From the NCBI GenBank assembly GCA_903921205.1, contig CAIXPF010000077.1, positions 1 through 52,783 of the forward strand: a DNA stretch of 52,783 nt, read 5' to 3'. Source of the stretch: an uncultured Acidimicrobiia bacterium (GTDB lineage Bacteria; Actinomycetota; Acidimicrobiia; Acidimicrobiales; CAIXPF01). The notes beneath the pieces were generated by a model that was given only the letters and a program-made list of their open reading frames with translations, was not told the origin of the DNA and did no database searches. Of this stretch, positions 16,869-30,369 are shown piece by piece; positions within the stretch are counted from its first letter, which is position 1, and each line of letters begins with the position of its first letter. The position numbers and the translations under genes were made by a program.

Positions 16869-18890
16869 CTACTCCGAAAACGGCTCCTGCGCCAGCCTGC
16901 CCCGCTCCGACGACGGCGGGCCGAGCGGCCTCGTCCACCCCGGCCGGGCTGCAGCCACGGCGTCGACCAACCGCCCGAGCCCCGGATGCTCGTCCCAGCG
17001 GTCGACCCCGACGGCGACCCGACGACGCCAGTTCGGGCGTTCGTGCACCGTGCCGGGAACGTTCTGGGGTCCCGGCTCGGCCCAGCCGTCCTCCACGTTC
17101 ACCACCACGAAGGCCGCATCGCCCGCCGCCAACTCGCCGAGGACCGCCTCGGCCGCGGTGACGCTGTCGGCAGCCGGGTCGAGACCGAACCGAGCGGCGA
17201 CCGCGGCGCGCAAGGCGGTCCGGCGCTGCACCTCGGCAGCGAGGCCATCGGCGTCGAGCAGGCCGAGCTCGGCCCGGTCCTGCGCCTCCCGCCCGGTCCA
17301 GAACCCCGCGAAGGTGGCGGTGTCATGGGTGTTCAAGGTCGCCACCGCGGCGGCCGGAGGGCCCACCAGGGACCCGTCGCCCTCGAGCAACGACTCGAGA
17401 TCGAACTGGCTCACCGCACAGCCCAGCATGCCGTGACGGGCCATCGCCCCGGTGATCTCCGGCGGGACGGTACCGAGGTTCTCGCCGACCACGACCGCCC
17501 CGGCCCGGGCGCACTCCAACGAGATCACCGCCAGCAGCTCCTCCATGGGGTAGCGGACGTACACCCCGTTCGCAGCGCCCGCCCCCCGGTGCACCCAGTA
17601 GAGACGCTGCAACCCGAGGATGTGGTCCAACCGCAGCAGCCCGGCATGGCGGACATGGTGGCGGATGCACTCCTGGACGTACCGGTGTCCCTGCGCGCGT
17701 GATCGCTCCGGGTGCACCGGCGGGAAGCCCCAGTCCTGACCACGGGTGAAGAAGCTGTCGGGCGGAGCGCCGACGGAGACCCCGTCGACGAACAGGTCGC
17801 CCTCGGCCCACACGTCGAACCCGTCGGGATGGCAGCCCAACGGCAGGTCGAGTGCCAACAGCTGACCCCGGGCCGACACCCTCCGCTGCAGACGGGCCAG
17901 CTGACGCTCCATCAGCCACTGGCCCGTCACGTGCAAGCGCACCTCGGCCGGATCGAGATCACCGGGCAGACGGCTGGGCCAGTCGCGCCAGTTCCGTCCG
18001 TGACGCACACCGGCCGCACGGAACCGGGCGTAGTGCTCCACCAACGGATTGCTCTGCCGGTAGAACTCGAGGTCGCCGTCGTCGAGCAGCCGGTCCGACA
18101 GCTGCTCCAGCGCAGCCCGACGGGCCCGCCACGCCGGCCGGTACTCGACGAACTCGCCCTCGACCGGGCCGAGATCGATACCTGCCCGGGCGGCCGGCTC
18201 GCGCACATCTGCGTACAGCTCGTTCCAGAAGCGCCGGCTCACCGGCGCGTACGGGCTGTACTCGACCGGGTCGTCGAGGAACGCCGCCAGCATCGGCAGC
18301 GTGACCACGACCTGACCGCCGCGCCGGTGCAGCCAGTCGAAGGTCGCCTCGAGGTCGGCGAGGTCGCCGATGGCGGACGGTGCCGACGAGCGCCGCAGCG
18401 CATAGGTGGGTGCGAACACCCCCCACTGGCGTTCCGACCCGGCCCGGGGACGCCACGCCACGGTGGGGGCCGCGAAGACCACGGCCACGTGCTCGGTGCC
18501 GTCCTCGCCGGGCACCACCAGCTCGTGGCGACCGAACGGAAGACGACGCCTCGAGCGCAGCCGGCCCTCCGACACCACCGGCTCCGGCCCCGCCTCGCCG
18601 GTCTCGAGCACGATCCGGGCCCCCGGCCGAGCAGAACGGACCACCACCTCCGGCAGCGCCCCGTCCCAGGCCACCAGCACCGGCTCGACCACCTGCCGGG
18701 TCCGCTGCCGCTCGAGCTCGGCCAGGGCCGCCTCGGCCTGCTCGACGGAGTCGAGGTCCACGCCGAGGCGTTGCACGGTGGCCAGGACCGCATCGGTCCC
18801 CGCCGGCACCCACTGCCCCGTGGTCGACCGGTAGCCGGGCAGCACGCCGAGGGCGTCCGCCAGCCGGCCGAGCGCTTCGGCCCCGCTCAC
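16869..18890 (-). CDS. malQ: 4-alpha-glucanotransferase (amylomaltase), long form
   Basis: Glycoside hydrolase family 77 enzyme that transfers alpha-1,4-glucan segments between maltodextrins in glycogen/maltose metabolism. Catalytic residues read from motifs: nucleophile Asp in LLRLDHILGLQRLYWV (about 417), acid/base Glu in VVGENLGTVP (about 470) and Asp in LNTHDTATFAG (about 523). At 673 aa it is the actinobacterial long form, with about 140 extra N-terminal residues including a beta domain. The GTG start overlaps the ftsX stop as GTGA, so it is translationally coupled to a division gene, an unexpected place for sugar metabolism. Confidence 0.94.
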   Translation of the reverse strand: MSGAEALGRLADALGVLPGYRSTTGQWVPAGTDAVLATVQRLGVDLDSVEQAEAALAELERQRTRQVVEPVLVAWDGALPEVVVRSARPGARIVLETGEAGPEPVVSEGRLRSRRRLPFGRHELVVPGEDGTEHVAVVFAAPTVAWRPRAGSERQWGVFAPTYALRRSSAPSAIGDLADLEATFDWLHRRGGQVVVTLPMLAAFLDDPVEYSPYAPVSRRFWNELYADVREPAARAGIDLGPVEGEFVEYRPAWRARRAALEQLSDRLLDDGDLEFYRQSNPLVEHYARFRAAGVRHGRNWRDWPSRLPGDLDPAEVRLHVTGQWLMERQLARLQRRVSARGQLLALDLPLGCHPDGFDVWAEGDLFVDGVSVGAPPDSFFTRGQDWGFPPVHPERSRAQGHRYVQECIRHHVRHAGLLRLDHILGLQRLYWVHRGAGAANGVYVRYPMEELLAVISLECARAGAVVVGENLGTVPPEITGAMARHGMLGCAVSQFDLESLLEGDGSLVGPPAAAVATLNTHDTATFAGFWTGREAQDRAELGLLDADGLAAEVQRRTALRAAVAARFGLDPAADSVTAAEAVLGELAAGDAAFVVVNVEDGWAEPGPQNVPGTVHERPNWRRRVAVGVDRWDEHPGLGRLVDAVAAARPGWTRPLGPPSSERGRLAQEPFSE

Positions 18891-19783
18891 ACGTCGAGGA
18901 AGCGGCTCACCGCGATGCCCGAGCCCAGTGCCCCGATCAGGCAGCCCAGACCGATCAGCAGCAGCGTCGTGAAGCTCATCTGGCTCCCGGTGATCACGAA
19001 GCCCTGAAAGATCTTCAGGTCGCGATTGTTGGACAGGCCCCGGTTGAACGCCCAGTTCAGTCCCTGCACCCCGACGATGGCCACCGCCGCGCCGACGATG
19101 CCGTGCACCAGACCCTCGATCATGAACGGCACGCGGATGAACCAGTTCGTGGCGCCGACCAGCTTCATGACCTCGATCTCACGCCGTCGGGCGAACATCG
19201 CCATACGGATGGTGTTGAGGATCAGCAACACCGCGGCGACCAGCAGGAACACCGCCACCGCCACGATCACGATCGAGGCGATGCGGGTGATCCGCTGCAT
19301 GGTGCGCACCGTCTCGAAGGCGAACACCACCTCACGCACACCGGCCTTCTTCTGGAAGGCCTGCCCGAGGGCCTGGATCACGTCGGCGTCCGACGTGGAC
19401 GGCGCGACCCGGAACGAGGGCGGCATGGCGCTCTCGTCGACCGCCTCGATCATGTCCTTCGAGCGGGAGAAGAGCTGCTTGAACTCCTCGTAGGCGGCCG
19501 CCTTGTCGATGTACGTGACGCTGGTGACCTCGGGGTTGTCCTCCAACGAGGTACGCACGCTGTCGAGCTGTTCCTGCGTGGCCGAAGGCTGCATGAACAC
19601 GATGAACTCGATGCCGCCCTTCCAGCGGGCGGTCATGTTGCCCACACCCTGGGCGAACACGAGTGCTGCGCCGAACAGGGTCAGCGACACCGCAACCGTC
19701 ACCACCGAGGCCAGGGTGAGGCTGAAGTTGCGTCGCAGGTTGGTGCCGGTCTCACGGGCGACGTAGCGGATGTTCATGGCCAT
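18887..19783 (-). CDS. ftsX: Cell division protein FtsX
   Basis: Permease-like partner of FtsE that transmits ATPase movement across the membrane to cell-wall hydrolases at the septum. The 298-aa product has the FtsX layout: TM1 at about 22-45, an extracellular domain to about 165, then TM2-TM4 (about 170-195, 220-245, 268-290). FMQPSATQEQLDSVRTSLED and EVMKLVGATNWFIRVPF are family blocks. It begins 11 bases after ftsE. Met1 and Met3 are both possible starts. Confidence 0.95.
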   Translation of the reverse strand: MAMNIRYVARETGTNLRRNFSLTLASVVTVAVSLTLFGAALVFAQGVGNMTARWKGGIEFIVFMQPSATQEQLDSVRTSLEDNPEVTSVTYIDKAAAYEEFKQLFSRSKDMIEAVDESAMPPSFRVAPSTSDADVIQALGQAFQKKAGVREVVFAFETVRTMQRITRIASIVIVAVAVFLLVAAVLLILNTIRMAMFARRREIEVMKLVGATNWFIRVPFMIEGLVHGIVGAAVAIVGVQGLNWAFNRGLSNNRDLKIFQGFVITGSQMSFTTLLLIGLGCLIGALGSGIAVSRFLDV

Positions 19784-19794
19784 GATCGAACCGC

Positions 19795-20472
<678 letters not shown>

Positions 20473-20671
20473 GGTGAGCGTGTGTGCACTGCACCCGGGG
20501 CCGACGAACGGGCACCGAGCGGCAATGGTCCATCATCCGGTTGGGCGGAGAGGTTACGGGAGGGGGTCCTGCCCCCGGGGGATGGTCGTCGTCGAGGCTA
20601 CCAACCCCCCGGTCGATAGCGGTCCCACCCCGACCCGGACGTGAGCCTGCACGGCTTCGTCCACAGCCGGA

Positions 20672-21781
20672 TCAACTGGTCAGCGACGCCGCCCGCTGCC
20701 ACTGCAGGTAGGCGTCGATGAACGGCTGCACCTCACCATCGAGCACGGCGTCGACGCCGGAGGTCTGGTGGCCGGAACGCTCGTCCTTGACCATCTGGTA
20801 GGGCTGCAGCACGTAGGAGCGGATCTGGCTGCCCCACTCGACCTTCTTCTTCTCGCCGGCGAGGGCGTTGATCTTCTCGTCGCGCTCCTGGCGCTGCCGG
20901 TCGGCGAGCTTGGCCCGCAGCGCCTGCATGGCCCGCTCACGGTTCTGGATCTGGGACCGCTCGACCTGGCAGGACACCACGACGCCGGAGGGCAGGTGGG
21001 TGATGCGCACCGCCGAGTCGGTGGTGTTGATGTGCTGACCACCCGCCCCGGAGGAGCGGTACACGTCGATACGGAGATCCTTCTCGTCGATGGTGATCTC
21101 ACCGTCGTCCTCGATCAGCGGCACCACCGTGAGTCCGGCGAAGGCGGTCTGACGGCGGGCGTTGTTGTCGAACGGCGAGATGCGCACCAGGCGATGGGTG
21201 CCCCGCTCAGCCTTCAACATGCCGAAGGCGTAGCGGCCCTTCACCAGGAACTCGGCGGACAGCAGGCCCGCCTCCTGGCCTTCGCTGACGCTCTCCACCT
21301 CGAGGCTGAAGCCGTTGTCCTCCGCCCAGCGGCGGTACATACGCAGCAGCATCTCGGCCCAGTCCTGGGCGTCGGTACCACCGGCGCCGGAGTGGATCTC
21401 GCACACGGCGTCGTACTCGTCGTAGGGCTCGGTGAACAACGAGCGACGTTCGAGCTCGTCGAGCTTGGCCCGGACGTGGTCGATCGCCGCCTCGACCTCG
21501 GCCTCGACGGAGTCGTCCTGCTCTTCGCGGCCGAGCTCGTAGAGCGTCTCGGCGTCCTCGACGCGTCGCATCAGGCCGTCGTAGGTGTCGAGGTCGTCCA
21601 TGACCGACGCCAGCTCGGTCTGCACCTTGCGGGCCACCTCGGCGTTGTCCCACAGGTCGGGGCGGCCCATCTCGGTCTCGAGCTGGGGACGGCGGGCCCG
21701 CAGCTCGTCGATGGCCAGGTAGCGCTCGGCCTCACCGAGGCGCTTGCGCAGCTCGCCGAGGGCATCGGTGAAATCGCGCAC
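20672..21781 (-). CDS. prfB: Peptide chain release factor 2
   Basis: RF2 ends translation at UGA and UAA. 369 aa with the SPF tripeptide that reads the stop codon (RISPFDNNARRQ) and the GGQ peptidyl-hydrolase motif (SSGAGGQHINTTDSAVRITH). The GTG at 21781 is chosen: GGGGAGC lies 5 bases upstream and the length then fits the family. The N-terminal part reads through in one frame with no in-frame stop, so there is no programmed +1 frameshift of the E. coli kind. The start is 2 bases after the secA stop, and its ribosome binding site lies in the last secA codons. Confidence 0.95.
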   Translation of the reverse strand: MRDFTDALGELRKRLGEAERYLAIDELRARRPQLETEMGRPDLWDNAEVARKVQTELASVMDDLDTYDGLMRRVEDAETLYELGREEQDDSVEAEVEAAIDHVRAKLDELERRSLFTEPYDEYDAVCEIHSGAGGTDAQDWAEMLLRMYRRWAEDNGFSLEVESVSEGQEAGLLSAEFLVKGRYAFGMLKAERGTHRLVRISPFDNNARRQTAFAGLTVVPLIEDDGEITIDEKDLRIDVYRSSGAGGQHINTTDSAVRITHLPSGVVVSCQVERSQIQNRERAMQALRAKLADRQRQERDEKINALAGEKKKVEWGSQIRSYVLQPYQMVKDERSGHQTSGVDAVLDGEVQPFIDAYLQWQRAASLTS

Positions 21782-21783
21782 GG

Positions 21784-24777
<2,994 letters not shown>

Positions 24778-24850
24778 GCGATCGTGGAGTCTACCGGCGT
24801 GAACGACCCAGGCTCCCGCAACCCGGACCACCCGGTCCGGGTCGCGGTTC

Positions 24851-25459
24851 TCACGCCTGGTCGATCAGACCGAGCTTCCCGTCGTCGCGGCGGTACAGGA
24901 CCGCGGCACGGCCCGTGGCGGCATTGGTGAAGAAGTAGAAGCTGTGGCCCACCAGCTCGATCTGCAGCACCGCATCGTCCACGGTGATCGGCTCGATGGC
25001 GAAGGACTTCTTCTTCACCACCAGCTCCCCGGCGCGGGTGACATAGGCGTCGTCGGCCATGCTGTGCGCCTCGTCCTCGGCGAGCTCACCGGCGGCGAGG
25101 TCCGCGACCGGCGCGCCGATCCCGTTGACCCGATGCGTCCGGCGGCTGCCCACCGCCGACTTGCCCCGCAAACGGGTCTTGAGCCGGTGCAGCTGTTGCT
25201 CGAGCGTGTCGACCGCGACATCCACGGCGGCGAAGCTGTCGCTGGCGGCAACCTTGCAGCGCACCACGTGGCCCCGTCCCTCCAGGGTGACCTCGCAGAT
25301 CTCCTTCTCGGCGATGCGCGGGTTGCGCTGATGATCGAAGTGGACCTCGGCCCGGCTCATCCCGTCGAGGAAGCGCTCGAGCCGGCCGATCTTCTCGACG
25401 GCCACCTCACGGAGGGCATCCGAAACCTCGGCATGACGACTGCTCACCGTCACCTGCAT
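24851..25459 (-). CDS. hpf: Long-form ribosome hibernation promoting factor
   Basis: Binds idle 70S ribosomes and brings them together as 100S dimers in stationary phase. The 202-aa product has the N-terminal S30AE/YfiA domain (about 1-110, with MQVTVSSRHAEVSDALREVA and FDHQRNPRIAEKEICEVTLEGRG) and the C-terminal dimerisation domain (about 145-202, VVKKKSFAIEPITVDDAVLQIELVGHSFYFF, of which the key part is KSFAIEPIT). The ATG at 25459 lies 9 bases after a perfect AGGAGG, whereas a GTG two codons earlier is only 3 bases away. The order comF-hpf-secA is typical for actinobacteria. Confidence 0.95.
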   Translation of the reverse strand: MQVTVSSRHAEVSDALREVAVEKIGRLERFLDGMSRAEVHFDHQRNPRIAEKEICEVTLEGRGHVVRCKVAASDSFAAVDVAVDTLEQQLHRLKTRLRGKSAVGSRRTHRVNGIGAPVADLAAGELAEDEAHSMADDAYVTRAGELVVKKKSFAIEPITVDDAVLQIELVGHSFYFFTNAATGRAAVLYRRDDGKLGLIDQA

Positions 25460-25580
25460 CTTCACGTGCCTCCTGCGCCTCGGCGGATTCGACGGACTGC
25501 TCGGGAACTTCGGCATCGGCGGGATCCGAGCATCGGACCCGACCGACAACCGGAGCGTACGGACCGCACTCCCCTCGGCA

Positions 25581-26300
25581 TCAGTGCCGATCGGCGGTAT
25601 CTGCCGGGCCGATCGCCCCACCGCCGTTGCGGTGCCGTCCCGCCGCCGGCGGCGGCGGCGTCCACGCGACGACCAGCGCATCGATTGCGAGGCAGCCGCC
25701 GGCCCGTAGCGTCGCTGCCGCCGCAGCCAGCGTGGCCCCGGTGGTGACCACGTCATCGACGAGTACCACCCGTGCAGGCACCACCGGCTCGGCTCGCCAC
25801 CACGCCGGGTTCAGCACGAACCCGGCCACCGCCGCGCGTGCGTCGCGCCCGCGGCCCGTCTGCGCCGGGCCGCGAGCCCGGCGCAGCAGCACCACCGGAT
25901 GGGGGGGCGGCCATTGGTCCGGCGAAGAGTTCGGCGCACCCACCGGCCCGCCGGCCCTGCGCAGCGCCCGGGTCAACAGAGCCGCCTGGTCGAACCCGCG
26001 CCGGCGCACCCGCGCCGGCCCGGTGGGGGCCCATGTCGGCGAGCCGGACAACCTCGCCCGCTGCCAAGCTGCGGCCAGCTCGGCCCCCAGCCACGGCAGC
26101 GTGGCGCGCTGGTTGCCGTACTTCAGCGCCCGCAACACCCCGCGGATCGGCCCGGCGTAGACGAACGGCGCCACCAGCCGATCGACACCGGGCGGCGCCG
26201 GAAGCGGCCGGTCACCGACCCGGACCATCGCAGCACGACAGGCCGCGCAGGGTGCCGCACCCGGTGTCGCACACACCGGGCAGACGACAGGAAAAAGCAT
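25581..26300 (-). CDS. ComF family protein (phosphoribosyltransferase-like)
   Basis: 239-aa ComF-family protein, linked in other bacteria to DNA uptake. The N-terminus carries two CxxC pairs (CPVC at about 8-11, CAAC at about 18-21), a likely zinc site, and the C-terminal half has the PRPP-binding loop VVLVDDVVTTGATLAAAA (about 173-190). RRRGFDQAALLTRAL is a further family block. No other competence genes are in view. TATCGT at 26309-26314 lies 8 bases before the ATG and there is no Shine-Dalgarno, so leaderless expression is likely. Confidence 0.9.
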   Translation of the reverse strand: MLFPVVCPVCATPGAAPCAACRAAMVRVGDRPLPAPPGVDRLVAPFVYAGPIRGVLRALKYGNQRATLPWLGAELAAAWQRARLSGSPTWAPTGPARVRRRGFDQAALLTRALRRAGGPVGAPNSSPDQWPPPHPVVLLRRARGPAQTGRGRDARAAVAGFVLNPAWWRAEPVVPARVVLVDDVVTTGATLAAAAATLRAGGCLAIDALVVAWTPPPPAAGRHRNGGGAIGPADTADRH

Positions 26301-26343
26301 GAAGCATCACGATAGGTGTCGACATGAGCCGCGCCGCAAGCGA

Positions 26344-27408
<1,065 letters not shown>

Positions 27409-27416
27409 GTTGCCCG

Positions 27417-27433
27417 AGGCTAGTTGCTAGGGT
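27417..27433. promoter_or_regulatory. Divergent -10 boxes for mtnA and the thiamine operon
   Basis: TAGCCT on the minus strand (27417-27422) and TAGGGT on the plus strand (27428-27433) are separated by GTTGC. The plus box would start RNA near 27440, directly before the TPP riboswitch; the minus box would start mtnA mRNA at or near its GTG. No clear -35 is seen for either. Confidence 0.5.
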
Positions 27434-27441
27434 GCTCGGCA

Positions 27442-27522
27442 CCTGCTGGGGGTGCCTCGTGTCGAGGCTGAGACCAAACCCCAGGAACCTGATCTCGGTC
27501 ATGCGAGCGGAGGGAATGCAGG
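27442..27522 (+). ncRNA. TPP riboswitch (THI element)
   Basis: Contains the conserved thiamine pyrophosphate aptamer blocks in order: GGGGGTGCC, CTGAGA (27468-27473), ACCCC, GAACCTGATC (27485-27494), then TCATGC and GCGGAGGGA. The closing stem P1 can form between CCTGC (27442-27446) and GCAGG (27518-27522), the last base being next to the ATG at 27523. The purine-rich GGAGGGA that serves as ribosome binding site is part of the aptamer 3' side, so ligand binding should block translation initiation directly. Confidence 0.93.
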
Positions 27523-27819
27523 ATGATCGTCGAAATCCAGGTTTTGCCGTTCCCACCAGGCAATGACGAGGCGTACTACGCCCACGTCGAAGCGGCGATC
27601 GCCGTGGTCGAGGCCTCGGGGCTGCACTACGAGGTCGGGCCGCTCGGCACCAGCGTCGAGGGCGACCCCGACGACCTGTGGCCGTTGCTGCGGGCCGTGC
27701 ACGAGGCGACGCTGCGCAACGGCGCCACCTCGGTGGTCAGCGTCATCAAGGTCGAACAGACCGCCAGCGCAGCCACCCAGCCGACGATCGAGTCGCTCAC
27801 CGGCAAGTTCCGGGGCTGA
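27523..27819 (+). CDS. MTH1187/YkoF-like thiamine-binding protein
   Basis: 98-aa single-domain protein of the MTH1187 (thiamine-binding, DUF77) family, with MIVEIQVLPFPPG, a central GLHYEVGPLGTSVEGD and a C-terminal VVSVIKVEQ strand. Relatives bind thiamine or its pyrimidine moiety as small oligomers. Being first after the TPP riboswitch and directly ahead of the transporter genes supports that role. It may capture the vitamin precursor in the cytoplasm. Confidence 0.9.
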   Translation: MIVEIQVLPFPPGNDEAYYAHVEAAIAVVEASGLHYEVGPLGTSVEGDPDDLWPLLRAVHEATLRNGATSVVSVIKVEQTASAATQPTIESLTGKFRG

Positions 27820-27824
27820 CCTCG

Positions 27825-28592
27825 GTGCGCGCCACCCTCCGGGCGGCCGGTCCGCCGGTGCTCTTCGTCGTCGCCCTGCTCGCCCTGTGGGAGCTGTGGG
27901 CCGGTCGTTCCACCAGCCGCAACCCCGTCCTGCCCGCCCCGTCGCGGATCTGGCGGGCGTTCCTCGACACCGCGCCGCTGCTGCCGGGCCACCTGCGAAC
28001 CACGCTGACCGAGACCGCGCTGGGCGTGCTGGTCGGGGTCGGCGCCGGCGTGCTCGTCGCCATCGTGGTGTCCGGCTGGCCGTTCGCCCGCCGGGTGCTG
28101 CACCCGTTGCTGATCGCCAGCCAGACCGTACCGATCCAGGTTCTCGCCCCGTTGTTGGTGTTGTGGGCCGGGTTCGGCCTCGCCCCCAAGATCGTGGTGG
28201 TGGCCCTGGTGGTGTTCTTCCCCGTCGCCGTGTCCACCGCAGCCGGGCTGCAGGGCGTCGACGTCGAGCTCGTCGAACTGATCCGCAGCTTCGGCGGCGG
28301 ACGGGCCGTACTGCTGCGTATGGTGATGATCCCTGCGGCCCTGCCCGGCCTGTTCGCCGGACTGCGCATCTCGCTGACCTACGCCGTTGCCGGCGCGGTC
28401 ATCGGCGAGAGCATCGGCGCAACAAGCGGCCTCGGCCTGTACATCGCCCGGTCCCAGCGGGCCTTCCGCTACGACCAGGTCTTCGTCGGCGTGGCGGTCG
28501 TGACCCTGCTGTCGATGGTGTTGTTCTCATTGGTATCGGTGCTGTCGCGGGTGCTGTGCCCCTGGCAACGCCGCACAGATCGGAGTACGTGA
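27825..28592 (+). CDS. thiX: ABC transporter permease, HMP/thiamine precursor uptake
   Basis: 255-aa BPD-type permease (SsuC/TauC-like), with about six transmembrane helices and the EAA-like loop VELIRSFGGGRAVLLRMVMIPAALPGLFAGLRI (about 145-177; key part GGGRAVLLRMVMIPAA) that docks on the ATPase. GTG at 27825 is 5 bases after the previous stop. Its place between the riboswitch and a ThiY-like binding protein identifies the substrate as a thiamine pyrimidine precursor such as HMP or formylaminopyrimidine; that part is inference. Confidence 0.9.
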   Translation: MRATLRAAGPPVLFVVALLALWELWAGRSTSRNPVLPAPSRIWRAFLDTAPLLPGHLRTTLTETALGVLVGVGAGVLVAIVVSGWPFARRVLHPLLIASQTVPIQVLAPLLVLWAGFGLAPKIVVVALVVFFPVAVSTAAGLQGVDVELVELIRSFGGGRAVLLRMVMIPAALPGLFAGLRISLTYAVAGAVIGESIGATSGLGLYIARSQRAFRYDQVFVGVAVVTLLSMVLFSLVSVLSRVLCPWQRRTDRST

Positions 28593-29603
28593 ATGCGTCG
28601 GATCCTGTATTCCCTCGCCGCGGTGCTGGCGCTCGGCGCCACGGCCGTCGCCTGCAGCGGCAGCGACGACACCGCCTCCGGCGAGCTGACACCGGTGACG
28701 GTGGTACTCGACTGGACCCCGAACACCAACCATGCCGGGCTCTACCTCGCCGCGCAACAGGGCCTGTTCGAGAAGGCCGGCCTCGACGTCACCATCGTCG
28801 AACCCGGCGCCAACGGCGGCCTGCCCATGCTCGCCGCCGGTGAGGCCGACTTCGCGGTCTCCGTCGCCGAGTCGCTGCTACCGGCCCGGGCCGAAGGTGC
28901 CGACGTGGTCTCGGTCGGGGCCATCCTGGCCCACAACACCTCGTCGCTGGTCATGCCGGCCGATCGCGGGATCCGGTCGGCCAAGGACCTGCAGGGCAAG
29001 ACCTACGGCGGCTACGGCAGCGAACTGGAGAAGGCGTTCGTCGACGAGCTCGTCCGGTGCGACGGCGGCGACCCGGCCAAGGTCACCTACGCCGAGGTCG
29101 GCAACGTCGACTACGAGGTCGGCTTCGCCCAGAAGCAGTACGACGCGGTGTGGGTGTTCGACGGCTGGGACGTCATCCGCATGCGTGACCTCGACGGCCT
29201 CGCCGTCACGACCATCCCGTTCCGGGCCGCCGCCGGCGGTCCGAGCTGCATCCCGGACTGGTACACCCCGCTGTTGGCCGCCTCCGGATCCACCATCGAG
29301 GACCGCCCCGAGCTGGTGAAGGCATTCCTCGGCGCGGTGGCCGCCGGCTACGAGAAGGCCCGGACCGACCCGCAGGCGGCCGCCACCGCCCTGCTGGCCG
29401 CTGCGCCCGAGCTCGACAAAGAGCTGGTCACCCGCTCGGCGGCCTACCTGGCCTCCCGCTACGGCGACGCCGGCGAGCCGTGGGGCGTGCAGGACCCCGA
29501 GATCTGGAAGCGTTTCGGTACCTTCCTCAAGGACCGCAACCTGCTGAAGGCCGACGTCGACATCAACAAGGCCTTCACCAACGACCTGCTCCCGAGCCGC
29601 TGA
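28593..29603 (+). CDS. thiY: ABC transporter substrate-binding lipoprotein, NMT1/THI5-like
   Basis: 336-aa solute-binding lipoprotein. Signal sequence with lipobox TAVAC (Cys at about 21). The mature protein opens with VVLDWTPNTNHAGLYLA, the hallmark of the NMT1/THI5/ThiY family that binds thiamine pyrimidine precursors, and keeps the QGLFEKAGLDV and Gly-rich loops. It should sit outside the membrane and deliver ligand to the permease. The ATG follows the permease TGA with no gap, so the genes are co-translated. Confidence 0.93.
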   Translation: MRRILYSLAAVLALGATAVACSGSDDTASGELTPVTVVLDWTPNTNHAGLYLAAQQGLFEKAGLDVTIVEPGANGGLPMLAAGEADFAVSVAESLLPARAEGADVVSVGAILAHNTSSLVMPADRGIRSAKDLQGKTYGGYGSELEKAFVDELVRCDGGDPAKVTYAEVGNVDYEVGFAQKQYDAVWVFDGWDVIRMRDLDGLAVTTIPFRAAAGGPSCIPDWYTPLLAASGSTIEDRPELVKAFLGAVAAGYEKARTDPQAAATALLAAAPELDKELVTRSAAYLASRYGDAGEPWGVQDPEIWKRFGTFLKDRNLLKADVDINKAFTNDLLPSR

Positions 29604-29616
29604 ACCGGCCTCACCC

Positions 29617-30369
29617 GTGATCGTCGTCGACCGGTTGCAGCATCGCTTCGGGATCCTCGACGTCCTCGACGACGTTTCCTTCGAGGTCGGACGCGGCCGG
29701 TTCTGCGCGCTGGTCGGGCCGAGCGGCTGCGGCAAGTCGACGGTGCTGCGCATCCTGGCCGGTCTGGTCACCCCGACGGGCGGGCGGGCCGACATCGACG
29801 GTCGTAGCGTCGTGGGCCGGGTCGGCCAAGCCGCCTACATGGCCCAGCGCGACCTGCTGCTGCCGTGGCGTCGGGCCCTGGCGAACGCAACCGTCGGCGC
29901 CGAGGCACGCGGCCTCGACCGTCGCTCGGCCCGTGCCGAGGCCCTCGCCCTGTTCGAGCGCTTCGGCCTGGCCGGTTTCGAACAGTCCTGGCCGCACCAG
30001 ATGTCCGGCGGCATGCGCCAACGTCTGGCCCTGCTGCGCACCTTCGTCGCCGGGCTCGACGTGCTGCTGCTCGACGAACCGTTCGGGGCGCTCGACGCCA
30101 TCACCCGGCGCGACCTGCAGTGCTGGCTCGACGAGTTCCTGGCCGAGCACGACCGCACCGTGGTCCTCGTCACCCACGACGTCGACGAAGCTCTGCTGCT
30201 GGCCGACGAGGTGCTGGTGCTGTCGCCACGTCCCGGCACGGTGACCGCCCGGGTGACCTCGCCCTACCCGCACCCGAGACCGTCGGCGCTGGTGACCGAC
30301 GCCGACTTCGTCAGCCGGAAAGCGACGATTCTCGCGGCGTTGGCGCAGGCCGGGCCGCCGGCCGGTTGA
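29617..30369 (+). CDS. thiZ: ABC transporter ATP-binding protein, thiamine precursor uptake
   Basis: 250-aa ABC ATPase. Walker A GPSGCGKSTV (about 33-42), Q-loop AYMAQRDLLLPWR, signature MSGGMRQRLALLRTF, Walker B VLLLDEPFGALD and the switch VTHDVDEA are intact. The GTG start is 13 bases after the thiY stop. Its last 59 bases overlap, tail to tail, the end of the MFS transporter gene on the other strand. It completes the ThiXYZ set. Confidence 0.92.
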   Translation: MIVVDRLQHRFGILDVLDDVSFEVGRGRFCALVGPSGCGKSTVLRILAGLVTPTGGRADIDGRSVVGRVGQAAYMAQRDLLLPWRRALANATVGAEARGLDRRSARAEALALFERFGLAGFEQSWPHQMSGGMRQRLALLRTFVAGLDVLLLDEPFGALDAITRRDLQCWLDEFLAEHDRTVVLVTHDVDEALLLADEVLVLSPRPGTVTARVTSPYPHPRPSALVTDADFVSRKATILAALAQAGPPAG

